A DNA stretch of 32,063 nucleotides from Roseibacillus ishigakijimensis (GTDB taxonomy: Bacteria > Verrucomicrobiota > Verrucomicrobiia > Verrucomicrobiales > Akkermansiaceae), in assembly GCF_016595415.1 (NCBI RefSeq), contig NZ_JAENIO010000046.1, forward strand, positions 1 through 32,063. The letters are read 5' to 3'. Shown here piece by piece: positions 17,102 through 25,300 of the stretch; the first letter of the stretch is position 1; every line of letters starts with the position of its first letter. The notes under the pieces were generated by a model. The model saw nothing but the letters and a program-made list of their open reading frames with translations, did not search any database and was not told the DNA's origin. The position numbers were made by a program, and so were the translations under genes.

Positions 17102-17733
17102 GAGGGCAGCTTGGCCAGTTCTTGAGAGAGGAAGTCGGGGTAGCTTCGGGCGGCGGTGGCCAGGTCGAGGGGGGGAGCACCCTCATTGGCGAGGCAAGTC
17201 ATGCGCACGCCCGAGAGTCCGCAGGGAGTGATGGCCTCGAAGGGGCCGAGAGATTCCGGCCGGAGATTGAGGGCAAAGCCGTGGTAGGTGATCCACTTGC
17301 TAACGCCGACGCCGATGGAAGCCAGTTTGCGCTCTTCCCGCCAGATTCCCGTGAGGCCTTCCCGTTGGTGGGCGGCCACTCCGTGGTGTTGGCAAAAAGC
17401 AACGAGGGAGAGCTCGAGCGCGCGGAGATACTGATGAAGGTCTTTGCCAAAGGCGCGCAAGTCGATGATGGGATAGCCGACCAATTGGCCGGGCCCGTGG
17501 TAGGTGGCTTGCCCTCCCCGGGAAATCTCATGCACCGGGTAGGGCAGGTGCGAAGGCTCGCGAAGGGAGGATTGATCGCGGGTGCGCCCGATGGTGTAGA
17601 CGGGAGCATGCTCAAGAAGGAGGAGGGTGTCGGGCCGCGAGCCCGCCAGGCGTTCGGCCAGCAGTTCTTGCTGCAGGGCGAGACCGCTTTCGTAGGGAAG
17701 GTCGGTTCCCAGGTTCCTTATCTCCAGGGTCAT
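17098..17733 (-). CDS. lipB: Lipoyl(octanoyl) transferase
   Basis: LipB moves octanoate from acyl-carrier protein to the lipoyl domains of 2-oxoacid dehydrogenases and the glycine cleavage H protein. The 211-residue product shows the family signatures: GGQATYHGPGQLVGYPI with His79, Lys136 in WREERKLASIGV, and the acyl-thioester nucleophile Cys171 in ITPCGLSGV. The start at 17733 is set by homology; an upstream extension to 17835 overlaps ruvC and is proline/serine-rich shadow sequence. It is 13 bases downstream of ruvC. LipA is not in the window. Confidence 0.95.
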   Translation of the reverse strand: MTLEIRNLGTDLPYESGLALQQELLAERLAGSRPDTLLLLEHAPVYTIGRTRDQSSLREPSHLPYPVHEISRGGQATYHGPGQLVGYPIIDLRAFGKDLHQYLRALELSLVAFCQHHGVAAHQREGLTGIWREERKLASIGVGVSKWITYHGFALNLRPESLGPFEAITPCGLSGVRMTCLANEGAPPLDLATAARSYPDFLSQELAKLPS

Positions 17734-17746
17734 GGGGCGGTGTCGG

Positions 17747-18250
17747 TTAGATTTCTTTGCGGTCCAGGGTTTGTGCTTTGAGGGGATCGGAGGCGGTGAG
17801 GTGGGCCAGGGCGATGGCGAGGGCGTCGGCGGCATCGGCAGGAGGGGTTTCCGCGAGGCCGAGAAGGGCTCGCACCATGAAGGCGACCTGAGCCTTGTCC
17901 GCCGAACCCTTGCCGACGACCGCTTGTTTCACCTTGCGGGGTGCGTATTCGTAGATGGGCAGCCCCCGGTCGGCGGCGGCAATGAGCGTGGCGGCCCGGG
18001 CGGCTCCCATGGAGATGGCGGTGCGGTGGGATTGCACGAAGATGATGCCTTCTACAGCCACTTCATCCGGTTGCCATTTCTCAATCTGATTGGCGATGCC
18101 GGTGCGGACGGCGGCCAGGGCGCGCGATTGGGGGAGGCGGCGGGGGATGGTAATGACGTCGTAGGCGAGGGCCCGGGGGCGCCGGCCATCGCCTTCCAAC
18201 ACCGCGAAGCCGGTGTTTCGGATGGCGGGATCAATGGCCAGGACACGCAT
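17747..18250 (-). CDS. ruvC: Holliday junction resolvase RuvC
   Basis: RuvC cuts four-way DNA junctions during recombination, working with RuvAB. The 167-residue protein has the RNase H-like acidic tetrad: Asp7 in AIDPAIRNTG, Glu67 in VAVEGI, and Asp139 and Asp142 in DAADALAIAL. Length is normal for the family. It lies between the OmpA-like gene (25 bases upstream) and lipB (13 bases downstream). ruvA and ruvB are not in the window. Confidence 0.95.
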   Translation of the reverse strand: MRVLAIDPAIRNTGFAVLEGDGRRPRALAYDVITIPRRLPQSRALAAVRTGIANQIEKWQPDEVAVEGIIFVQSHRTAISMGAARAATLIAAADRGLPIYEYAPRKVKQAVVGKGSADKAQVAFMVRALLGLAETPPADAADALAIALAHLTASDPLKAQTLDRKEI

Positions 18251-18275
18251 GTTCAGGAAAATGCAGCCGCCGACT

Positions 18276-19418
18276 TCAGGGCCGGATTTCCCAGATTTCG
18301 CAGATCTGGTTCAAGAGGGGCTGTTCGCGGGAAAAGCGGCTGGTTTCATTCAAGAAGACAGCGCGCACAATCTGGTTTTCCCGTTTGTCCTGATTCACCT
18401 GGCTGGCCACCGAGGTCGCCCGGTCCGAGGACAATTGGCGGTTGGTTTCGAATTCACCCGTCTTGGAGGCGTAGCCGACCACAAGGAAGAAGGCTTCGGG
18501 GTGGGTGGCGGCGAGATCATTGCGGATGATGCTGATTTTTTCGGCAGTCAGGTCCGCGGAGCCGGTGTCGAAAGTGATGGCGCGCAGGCGGCGGGCGTTC
18601 AGCTGCTCCTCGATGCGCTGGTATTGGTTGTCGAGCTGGGCGGGTTCGTAGCTTTCCAAGCGTTCCAGCTCCCGGAAGAGATGCTGGGCCACTTCGGGCA
18701 GTGCGGTGGAATCCTCCACGAAGAGGATGTAGCGGTTGAGGGCGGCTTGCAGCCGGGCAATCTCGGCCTGCAGCTCACGGTTTTGGGTGCGCAGTCCCTC
18801 TAGATTTTCCACTTGGGCTACCAACTCGTCATTTTTGCGACGCAGTTCCGCCAAGGTTGCTTCATCCGGACGTTGGCGCAACCGCTCAATTTCCTGTTGA
18901 GCATTCTGGTAAAGGGTTTTCAGCGAGCTGAGTTCCTCGGTGAGTTTGTTGGTGCTGCTCACGCTTTCGCTCATCTCGGTCAGGCGTCGGCGCAAGTCCT
19001 GGATGGTCCGGTTCAAGGATTGTTCGTTGCTCCGGGCATTCTGGAGGAGTTCTTCCTTTTGTTGCACGGCACTCCCGATTTCGCCAATGAGACCAGCGAG
19101 AGTATTGGCCTCGGTGGCGATTTCGTCGGCCAGGAGAACGGGATCCACTCCGAAGTTGTTCTGACTGGTTCCGTAATTTCCTTGGGCCGTGTTTTGATTG
19201 GCGTTTCGGAGAGCCTGGATGCGGGCTTCCAGCGCAGCCACTTCGGCGGAGTCGTCCTTGGTGGAAGGTTGGCTTTTGCTATCGAAGACGAGGAAGAGGA
19301 GGAGCAGGATTGCCGCTCCGAGGACCAGCCCGATGATGAGGTTCTGGTTGCTGGCCGGGGTCGCGGTCTGGGAAGGCGGGGTGGACTGGGGAGGAGAAGA
19401 TTGGGTTTCGTCGGACAT
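18276..19418 (-). CDS. Membrane protein with coiled coil and OmpA-like C-terminal domain
   Basis: The 380-residue product has a Pro/Ser/Thr-rich cytoplasmic N-terminus, one transmembrane helix (27-45), a long periplasmic coiled coil (about 55-250) and a C-terminal OmpA-like domain (about 290-375). That domain contains FDTGSADLT, VVGYASKTGEFETN and LSSDRATSVASQV, the N-x-x-LS-x-x-RA pattern that normally binds peptidoglycan. It resembles MotB/TolR-like or OmpA-family wall anchors, but no motA/exbB partner is adjacent. The ATG at 19418 is chosen because upstream in-frame sequence is not protein-like. It probably shares a transcript with ruvC and lipB downstream. Confidence 0.83.
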   Translation of the reverse strand: MSDETQSSPPQSTPPSQTATPASNQNLIIGLVLGAAILLLLFLVFDSKSQPSTKDDSAEVAALEARIQALRNANQNTAQGNYGTSQNNFGVDPVLLADEIATEANTLAGLIGEIGSAVQQKEELLQNARSNEQSLNRTIQDLRRRLTEMSESVSSTNKLTEELSSLKTLYQNAQQEIERLRQRPDEATLAELRRKNDELVAQVENLEGLRTQNRELQAEIARLQAALNRYILFVEDSTALPEVAQHLFRELERLESYEPAQLDNQYQRIEEQLNARRLRAITFDTGSADLTAEKISIIRNDLAATHPEAFFLVVGYASKTGEFETNRQLSSDRATSVASQVNQDKRENQIVRAVFLNETSRFSREQPLLNQICEIWEIRP

Positions 19419-19539
19419 GGTTGCGAAGGCAGGTGGGTGCGAGGACCAAGGAGTTAGCAGATGGCCGGGGAGGCGGCAAGAAAGACTCCTGTGTGCCGAG
19501 GGAGATTTGCAAAAACCCACGCGCGCGCAATCGCTCTGC

Positions 19540-19980
19540 TCAGAACAACATGGCCACCAACTCTTCGTTGGAGAACAAATCGGGGTCGTCGGCGGCGGTC
19601 AGCAGCAATTCTGTCTTGAGGGAACTCTCCAGGGAGTCAGCCACTTCAGCCGGGAAGGCCTCCCCGGTGGCAGAGGCCGGAGAGGTGGTGAGGGAGGGGG
19701 CTTCCGTCGGCTTCAATTGGGGGGCGAGAAGGGCTGCGGCGAGAAGAGCTAGAGCGCCTGGCACCAGCACCCGGGGCTGTCGGAAGAAAGTCCAGAAGGA
19801 AGAACGGCGGGCGGGCTCGCTTTCCTGCAGGCGAATCTCGCGCAGCACATTGCGGCTGAAAAACGGACTGGCCTGAGGCTCGCTGGCTTCCCCGAGAAGG
19901 TCCCATAATTCTCGGTCGGAAGACTCGTTGAAGTCTTCACCGGCAGGCGATTGGTGGGCTTGGGAAGGCGTGTTCTTCAT
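19540..19980 (-). CDS. Small single-pass membrane protein, anti-sigma-like layout
   Basis: The 146-residue product has a short cytoplasmic N-terminus with ELWDLLGEAS and SPFFSRNVLREIR (about 24-50), one transmembrane helix (about 71-88) and an acidic exported tail. This N-in single-TM layout and the PFFSRNVLREIR patch recall small verrucomicrobial proteins often found next to ECF sigma factors, and anti-sigma factors in general. No zinc-finger HxxxCxxC is present and no sigma factor is adjacent, so the role is only suggested. It is the first gene before the OmpA-like gene (121-base gap) and divergent from trkH. Confidence 0.7.
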   Translation of the reverse strand: MKNTPSQAHQSPAGEDFNESSDRELWDLLGEASEPQASPFFSRNVLREIRLQESEPARRSSFWTFFRQPRVLVPGALALLAAALLAPQLKPTEAPSLTTSPASATGEAFPAEVADSLESSLKTELLLTAADDPDLFSNEELVAMLF

Positions 19981-20109
19981 CTTGGTCGGTCTTTTCAACC
20001 CCTCCGCAGCGCGAAGGTTGCGCCAGACTGCCATTTTTTCTGAGCCAAGAAAAGGGGAGGACGAAGAAATTGGTTTAGCTACCGGTCGCATTCCGCTTGG
20101 ATAACGCAA

Positions 20110-21591
20110 GTGAATTTCAAGCTATTGGCACGTGTTCTCGGTCTCCTTCTGATGATGGAGAGTCTGGCTCTGCTGGCCTGCACCCTATTTTCCTTTTTCG
20201 AAGCTGGTTGGGAATCGTCCGCAAGCCGGGCCCTCGCCACGGCCACTCTGACGGCGCTTTGTCTGGGGCTTCTCCTCGTGCTTGTCGGGAGGGGCAAATA
20301 CGAGCGCATCCCCCGGCGGGAAGGGGTGCTCATCGTGGGAGCGGGGTGGATGACTTCCACTTTGATTGGTTCCATCCCGTTTGTTCTGTCGGAACCGGGG
20401 CTGAGTCCGGCCGCCGCATTCTTCGAGTCGGCCTCGGGGTTGACCACAACGGGCTCGACCGTGATTTCCGATCTTTATGCCTGGCCCAAGGGGGTTCTCC
20501 TGTGGCGGGCGGTTTCCCAATGGTTGGGTGGCCTCGGTATTCTGGTTCTTTTTGTGGCCCTGCTGGCTAGTCTCGGGGCGGGCACAAAGTCGCTCTTCCG
20601 CAATGAGTCCTCATTTGAAGCATCCGAGACTTCCCATGCCAAGATTCGCGACACGGCTCTTTTGCTCTGGAAGTTGTATCTGGTGATGACGGTGGTGTGT
20701 CTGCTAGGGCTGCGCGCGCTGGGGATGACTTGGTTCGACGCGGTGTCCCACGCCTTCACCTGCATGTCCACTGGCGGTTTTTCCAATCACAATGCCAGCA
20801 TCGGCTATTTTTCCACTTGGGAAACGGGTCTGGCCATTGAGCTGTGGCTGATGTTTTTCATGCTGTTGGGGAGTATCAGCTTCCTCGTTTATGTGGTGAT
20901 TCTGCGCCGCAACTGGAAGAGGCTTCGCAATGAGGAAGAAGCCAAGTGGTATCTGATTTTCATCCTGGTCGCCATCGTGAGCATTGTGGCCATCAAGTTC
21001 GTTCTGGGTGGGCGCGAGCTGTGGGCCAGCTTGCGGGGGGCATCATTTACCGTGGTCTCCATCGTCTCATCGACCGGCTATGGCACGGAGGACTTTGAGC
21101 AGTGGCCGGTGGGGGCGCATTTCATCGTGCTGGGCTTGATGTTGATGGGAGGCTGTGCGGGGTCGACGGCGGGCGGAGCCAAGGTCAGCCGTATCCTGCT
21201 TCTCGTGCGGGCGGTCCATCAGGAAATTGTGCAAGCCTTCCGGCCCAATCAGGTCTTCCGATTGCAAGTGAACGGAAACTCCATCAACAGCCAGAGTCGT
21301 TCGCAGACGGTCCTTTTTGTGGCTCTCTTCTGGTTCATCGCCATCGTGTCGATGATGGTGGTCTCGGTTTTGGAGACCACCAACGGGGTGGATTTTGAGA
21401 CAACGGTGGCGGCGGTTCTGACCACGCTGTCCAACATCGGGCCCGGCTTTGGCGCGGTGGGGCCGACCGATAATTTCAGCCACTTCGGGGATGCCACCTT
21501 GGTTTATCTCGCCCTTCTCATGGTGATGGGGCGATTGGAAATCTTTGCCTTTCTTGTCCTCTTTGTCCCGGCGGCCTGGCGTCGCTTCTAG
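20110..21591 (+). CDS. trkH: TrkH/KtrB-type potassium (cation) transporter subunit
   Basis: The 493-residue integral membrane protein has the four selectivity-filter loops of the superfamily: LTTTGST near 111-117, CMSTGGFS, SSTGYGT, and SNIGPGFG. Each follows a P-loop helix and lies between hydrophobic segments. The family imports K+ (or Na+ and K+) and needs a cytosolic TrkA/KtrA regulator, which is not in the window. The start is GTG at 20110; no ATG fits better and the protein begins directly with a membrane helix (NFKLLARVLGLLLMM). It is divergent from the small membrane protein and convergent with the FHA gene, with 24 bases between stops. Confidence 0.93.
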   Translation: MNFKLLARVLGLLLMMESLALLACTLFSFFEAGWESSASRALATATLTALCLGLLLVLVGRGKYERIPRREGVLIVGAGWMTSTLIGSIPFVLSEPGLSPAAAFFESASGLTTTGSTVISDLYAWPKGVLLWRAVSQWLGGLGILVLFVALLASLGAGTKSLFRNESSFEASETSHAKIRDTALLLWKLYLVMTVVCLLGLRALGMTWFDAVSHAFTCMSTGGFSNHNASIGYFSTWETGLAIELWLMFFMLLGSISFLVYVVILRRNWKRLRNEEEAKWYLIFILVAIVSIVAIKFVLGGRELWASLRGASFTVVSIVSSTGYGTEDFEQWPVGAHFIVLGLMLMGGCAGSTAGGAKVSRILLLVRAVHQEIVQAFRPNQVFRLQVNGNSINSQSRSQTVLFVALFWFIAIVSMMVVSVLETTNGVDFETTVAAVLTTLSNIGPGFGAVGPTDNFSHFGDATLVYLALLMVMGRLEIFAFLVLFVPAAWRRF

Positions 21592-21615
21592 CCCGCCTGG
21601 CGGGGGCCGGGTTGG

Positions 21616-22233
21616 TCAGGACTCCGGGGTTGATTCCGGAAGGGGTTCGGCACGCATGTCTTTGAGCAGAGAGCGCCCGACCCGCTCGTCAAAGGGGATG
21701 GTGGCCCGGTGGGCAGAGTTGAGACCGAGATAAAAGGCGAAAATGGCGAGGGCGGCAAAGGCTAGGAAAATGGCGAAATCGCGTCCTCCGGTGTCGCGTC
21801 GACGGGGAAGCGAGGTGACGGGACGGTAGGGGGCGGGGGCTCCCGGAGCCGGGGCGGGTGCGGGGCTGGCGGCCGGGGCCGGATTCTTGGCCCGCTGCTG
21901 GGGACGAAAGGACTCCTGGGCCAAGGCAGCCTTCTCCTCCTCGGTGAGCTCGTAGCGGAAGTGGACATCGCCGATTTCCAGCTCCAGGCCATCCTTCAGA
22001 TCGATAACGGCCATTTCCTGCCCGTTGAGCAGGGTGCCATTGGTGGATTGATGATCTTCGAGCACGAATCCACCCGGGACACGCTTCATGTCGCAGTGGT
22101 GCGAAGAGACGGAGGGGTGGGTGAGCACCACATCCAGCTCGGCCCGTCGTCCAATGGTCACCAGGCTGGTGTCCAAGGGGAAGCGGAAAGGCTGGGGGGC
22201 TTGGTCGGGGGAGGTGAGGCAGATACGCGGCAT
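21616..22233 (-). CDS. FHA-domain protein with a C-terminal membrane anchor
   Basis: The 205-residue product has an N-terminal FHA domain (about 18-95) with the phosphothreonine-binding pattern: Gly28-Arg29, Ser43-Ser44-His45-His46, Asn65-Gly66 and Asn70-Gly71. A Pro/Ala-rich linker (about 115-140) leads to a transmembrane helix (152-171) and a short tail. FHA domains bind phosphothreonine peptides, so the protein probably reads Ser/Thr kinase signals at the membrane. It lies 105 bases downstream of gltB on the same strand. In Actinobacteria the FHA protein GarA controls glutamate synthase, so a link is conceivable but unproven here. Confidence 0.88.
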   Translation of the reverse strand: MPRICLTSPDQAPQPFRFPLDTSLVTIGRRAELDVVLTHPSVSSHHCDMKRVPGGFVLEDHQSTNGTLLNGQEMAVIDLKDGLELEIGDVHFRYELTEEEKAALAQESFRPQQRAKNPAPAASPAPAPAPGAPAPYRPVTSLPRRRDTGGRDFAIFLAFAALAIFAFYLGLNSAHRATIPFDERVGRSLLKDMRAEPLPESTPES

Positions 22234-22281
22234 GATGGTTTGCTAAACGGTTCGCAGCCGTGAGATCTTAGCGCCAAGTTG

Positions 22282-22318
22282 CCGGAGGGAAAGTCACTTC
22301 TAGCGACCGTCCCTCCGG
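22282..22318 (-). terminator. Hairpin downstream of gltB, possible terminator
   Basis: A 9-bp perfect stem (22282-22290 with 22310-22318, ccggaggga/tccctccgg) has a 19-base loop. It starts 20 bases past the gltB stop. No T run follows on either strand, so it may be a weak or Rho-assisted terminator, or an mRNA-stabilising structure. Confidence 0.4.
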
Positions 22319-22338
22319 AGCGGATGAATCTCTGGTCC

Positions 22339-25300
22339 TCAGGAGACAGGCTCTACCGCCGACTCATGCTTGGCTTCCTCCAGCTCCAGGGTGTGGCGGT
22401 CCTTGGGAATGACGCGCAGGAGACGCAGGAGGGAACTTTCCCAGTTGGCGAGCAGTTCCTTCGCACGCACGGAGCCGGTTTTCTGCAAGTGGCTTTCGAT
22501 GAGGGATTTGACTTCGGCAATGTCTTGCTCGCGGGCAACGGGCAAGGCCACCACCATCTCCGAGTTGAGGCGGGACTGGAATTGCCCGTCTTCGTCGAGG
22601 ACGTAAGCCACGCCTCCGGACATCCCGGCACCGAAGTTCTTTCCGGTGAGCCCGAGAATGACGACGAGGCCGTTGGTCATGTATTCGCAGCCGTGGTCGC
22701 CCACGCCTTCGCAGACTGCGGTGGCCCCGGAGTTCCGCACGCAGAAGCGCTCGCCGGCCCGGCCATTGGCGTAGAGTTCGCCGCCAGTCGCTCCGTAGAG
22801 CACCGTGTTGCCGACGATGGAGTTTTCCGCCGCCACGAAGCCCGGGTTGATGTCTTCCGGGGGATGGACCACGATGGTGCCGCCCGCCATGCCTTTGCCG
22901 ACGTAGTCATTGCCTTCCCCGGCGAGGGTCAGGGTGATGCCTCCCGCGAGGAAGGTGCCGAAGGATTGACCGGCTGAACCTGTGAAGGTGAGCTTGATGC
23001 TGTCTGCGGGGAGGCCCTTGTTACCGAAAACCTCGGCGATGCGCCCGGAGAGGCGGGTGCCGATGTTGCGGTCGGTATTGACCACCGGATAGGTTTGGGC
23101 AAAGGGCGCGCTGTCCATGAGGAGTTCGGCCGGATTGTCGCCCTCGGCACCGCCGACGTGGGCGCGCAGGTCTTCGAGGATCTGCAAGTCCAGAGCAGGC
23201 TTGTGGATGCCCATGTTGCGCTCGTGGGTGCGGAAGCGGGCGAAACCTTCGTTCGGAGTCGCTTCTCGCAGCACTTTGGACAAATCCAAGGTGGCGGCCT
23301 TGGGATGATTGGGAACCTCGCGCTGACGCAGGTAGCGGGTGTGGCCAATCATTTCCTCGATGGTGCGGATGCCGAGGCTCGCCATGTGCTGACGGGCTTC
23401 CCCCGCTACTCCCATCATGAAGTTGACCACGTGCTCGGGGGTGCCCTTGAACTTGGCGCGCCACTTGGGATCAGTGGTTGCGACCCCTACCGGGCAGTTG
23501 TTGAGGTGGCACTTGCGCACGTAGACGCAACCCATCGCAATCATGGCAATGGTGCCGAAGTTGAATTCTTCTGCTCCCAGCATCGCTCCGATGACCACGT
23601 CGCGGCCATTGCGGAAGCCTCCGTCGGTGCGGAGGACCACCCGGTCGCGCAGGTTGTTCAGCACCAGAGTCTGTTGGGCTTCGGCCACGCCCAGCTCCCA
23701 CGGCAAGCCACAGTGCTTGGTCGAGGAGAGGGGAGAGGCTGCGGTGCCGCCGTCGTGACCGGAGACGAGGATGTTGTCGGCGCAGGCCTTGGCGACCCCG
23801 GCGGCGACTGTGCCCACCCCGGCTTCGGCTACCAGCTTCACGGTGACCCGGGCCTTGGGATTCACTTCCTTCAGGTCGTGGATGAGCTGGGCCAAGTCCT
23901 CAATGCTGTAGATATCGTGGTGAGGAGGAGGGGAAATGAGCTGCACCCCGGGCTGGGTATTGCGCAGTCGGGCGATGAGGCCATTGACCTTGTGACCGGG
24001 CAGCTGGCCCCCTTCGCCGGGCTTGGCTCCCTGCGCCATCTTGATCTCGATTTCGTCACAATTGACGAGGTAGTGGGCGCTGACTCCGAAGCGACCGGAG
24101 GCCACTTGTTTGATGGCGGAGCGGGCGTTTTCGCCATTGGGGTAAGGCTTGAAGCGGCGCACGTCTTCGCCCCCTTCGCCCGAGTCAGACTTGCCGCCGA
24201 GACGGTTCATGGCGATGGCCAGGGTTTCGTGTGCTTCCGGGGAAAGAGCCCCCAGCGACATCGCGGCGGTGGTGAAGCGCTTGACGATATTTTCCGCCGG
24301 CTCCACTTCCTCCAAGGGAACGGGGGTGGCGTCTTCGGTCCGGAACTCAAGCAAATCCTTGATGGTAATAGGATTGTTTGCCAGGGAGGCTTTGACGTAA
24401 TCCTCGTAATCCTCCATCTTGTTGTGCTTCACGAAGGTGTGCAGATTGCTGATCACCTCGGTGGAGATGGCATGCGATTCACCTGCCTTGCGGTAGCGGT
24501 TGTAACCCGGATCGCCCAAGTCGAGCGGTGCGGTCGCTTCCTCCGCATAAGCGGTGCGGTGGCGGGTGAGGGTTTCCTGGGCAATCTCGTTGAAACCCAC
24601 CCCCCCGATACGGGTGACAGTGCCGGTGAAGCAGAAGTCCACGACCTCGGCCCCCACCCCGAGAGCTTCGAAAATCTGGGCCCCCTGATAAGAGTTGAGC
24701 ACCGAAATGCCCATTTTGGACATGATCTTCAGGAGTCCTTTCTCCAGCGCCTTGCGGTAGTTGGCCATCGCGATCTCGGGAGTGAGATCCTCGGTGAACT
24801 TATGCTTCTTGATGAGCTGGGGGTCCTTGAGGACGGCGCGTGCGGTGGCGTAGCCGAGGTAGGGACAAACGGCGGTCGCGCCATAGCCGAAGAGGCAAGC
24901 CAGCTGGTGGGTGTCGCGGGCCTCCCCGGTCTCGATGACAAGGGAAGTGCGCAGACGCTTGCGGGTCTTGGTGAGGTGGTGATGGACGGCTCCGGTCACC
25001 ATCAGGGACGGGATGGGAGCGCGCTCTTTGCAGACTTTCTTATCGGAGAGGATGATGATCTCGGCACCGTCATCGACGGCCTTTTCGGCCGCACGGCAAA
25101 GGGCTTCCACTGCGGTGCGGAGGCCGAAGGGACCATTTTCCACCGGGAAGGTGGTGTCCAGCACCGCGGATTTGAAGCCGTGGGCGGAGCGCTCGGCAAT
25201 GTATTCCACTTCTTGCTCGAAGAGGATGGCGGACTCGAGGTGCAGGATGCGGCCGTGTTCGGGAGTTTCCTCCAGCATGTTGCGCTCGCGGCCGAGACCG

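Noticed and set aside
21592-21604. GC palindrome directly after the trkH stop codon
   Set aside because: The symmetric halves leave a one-base loop and there is no T run, so a functional terminator is not supported.
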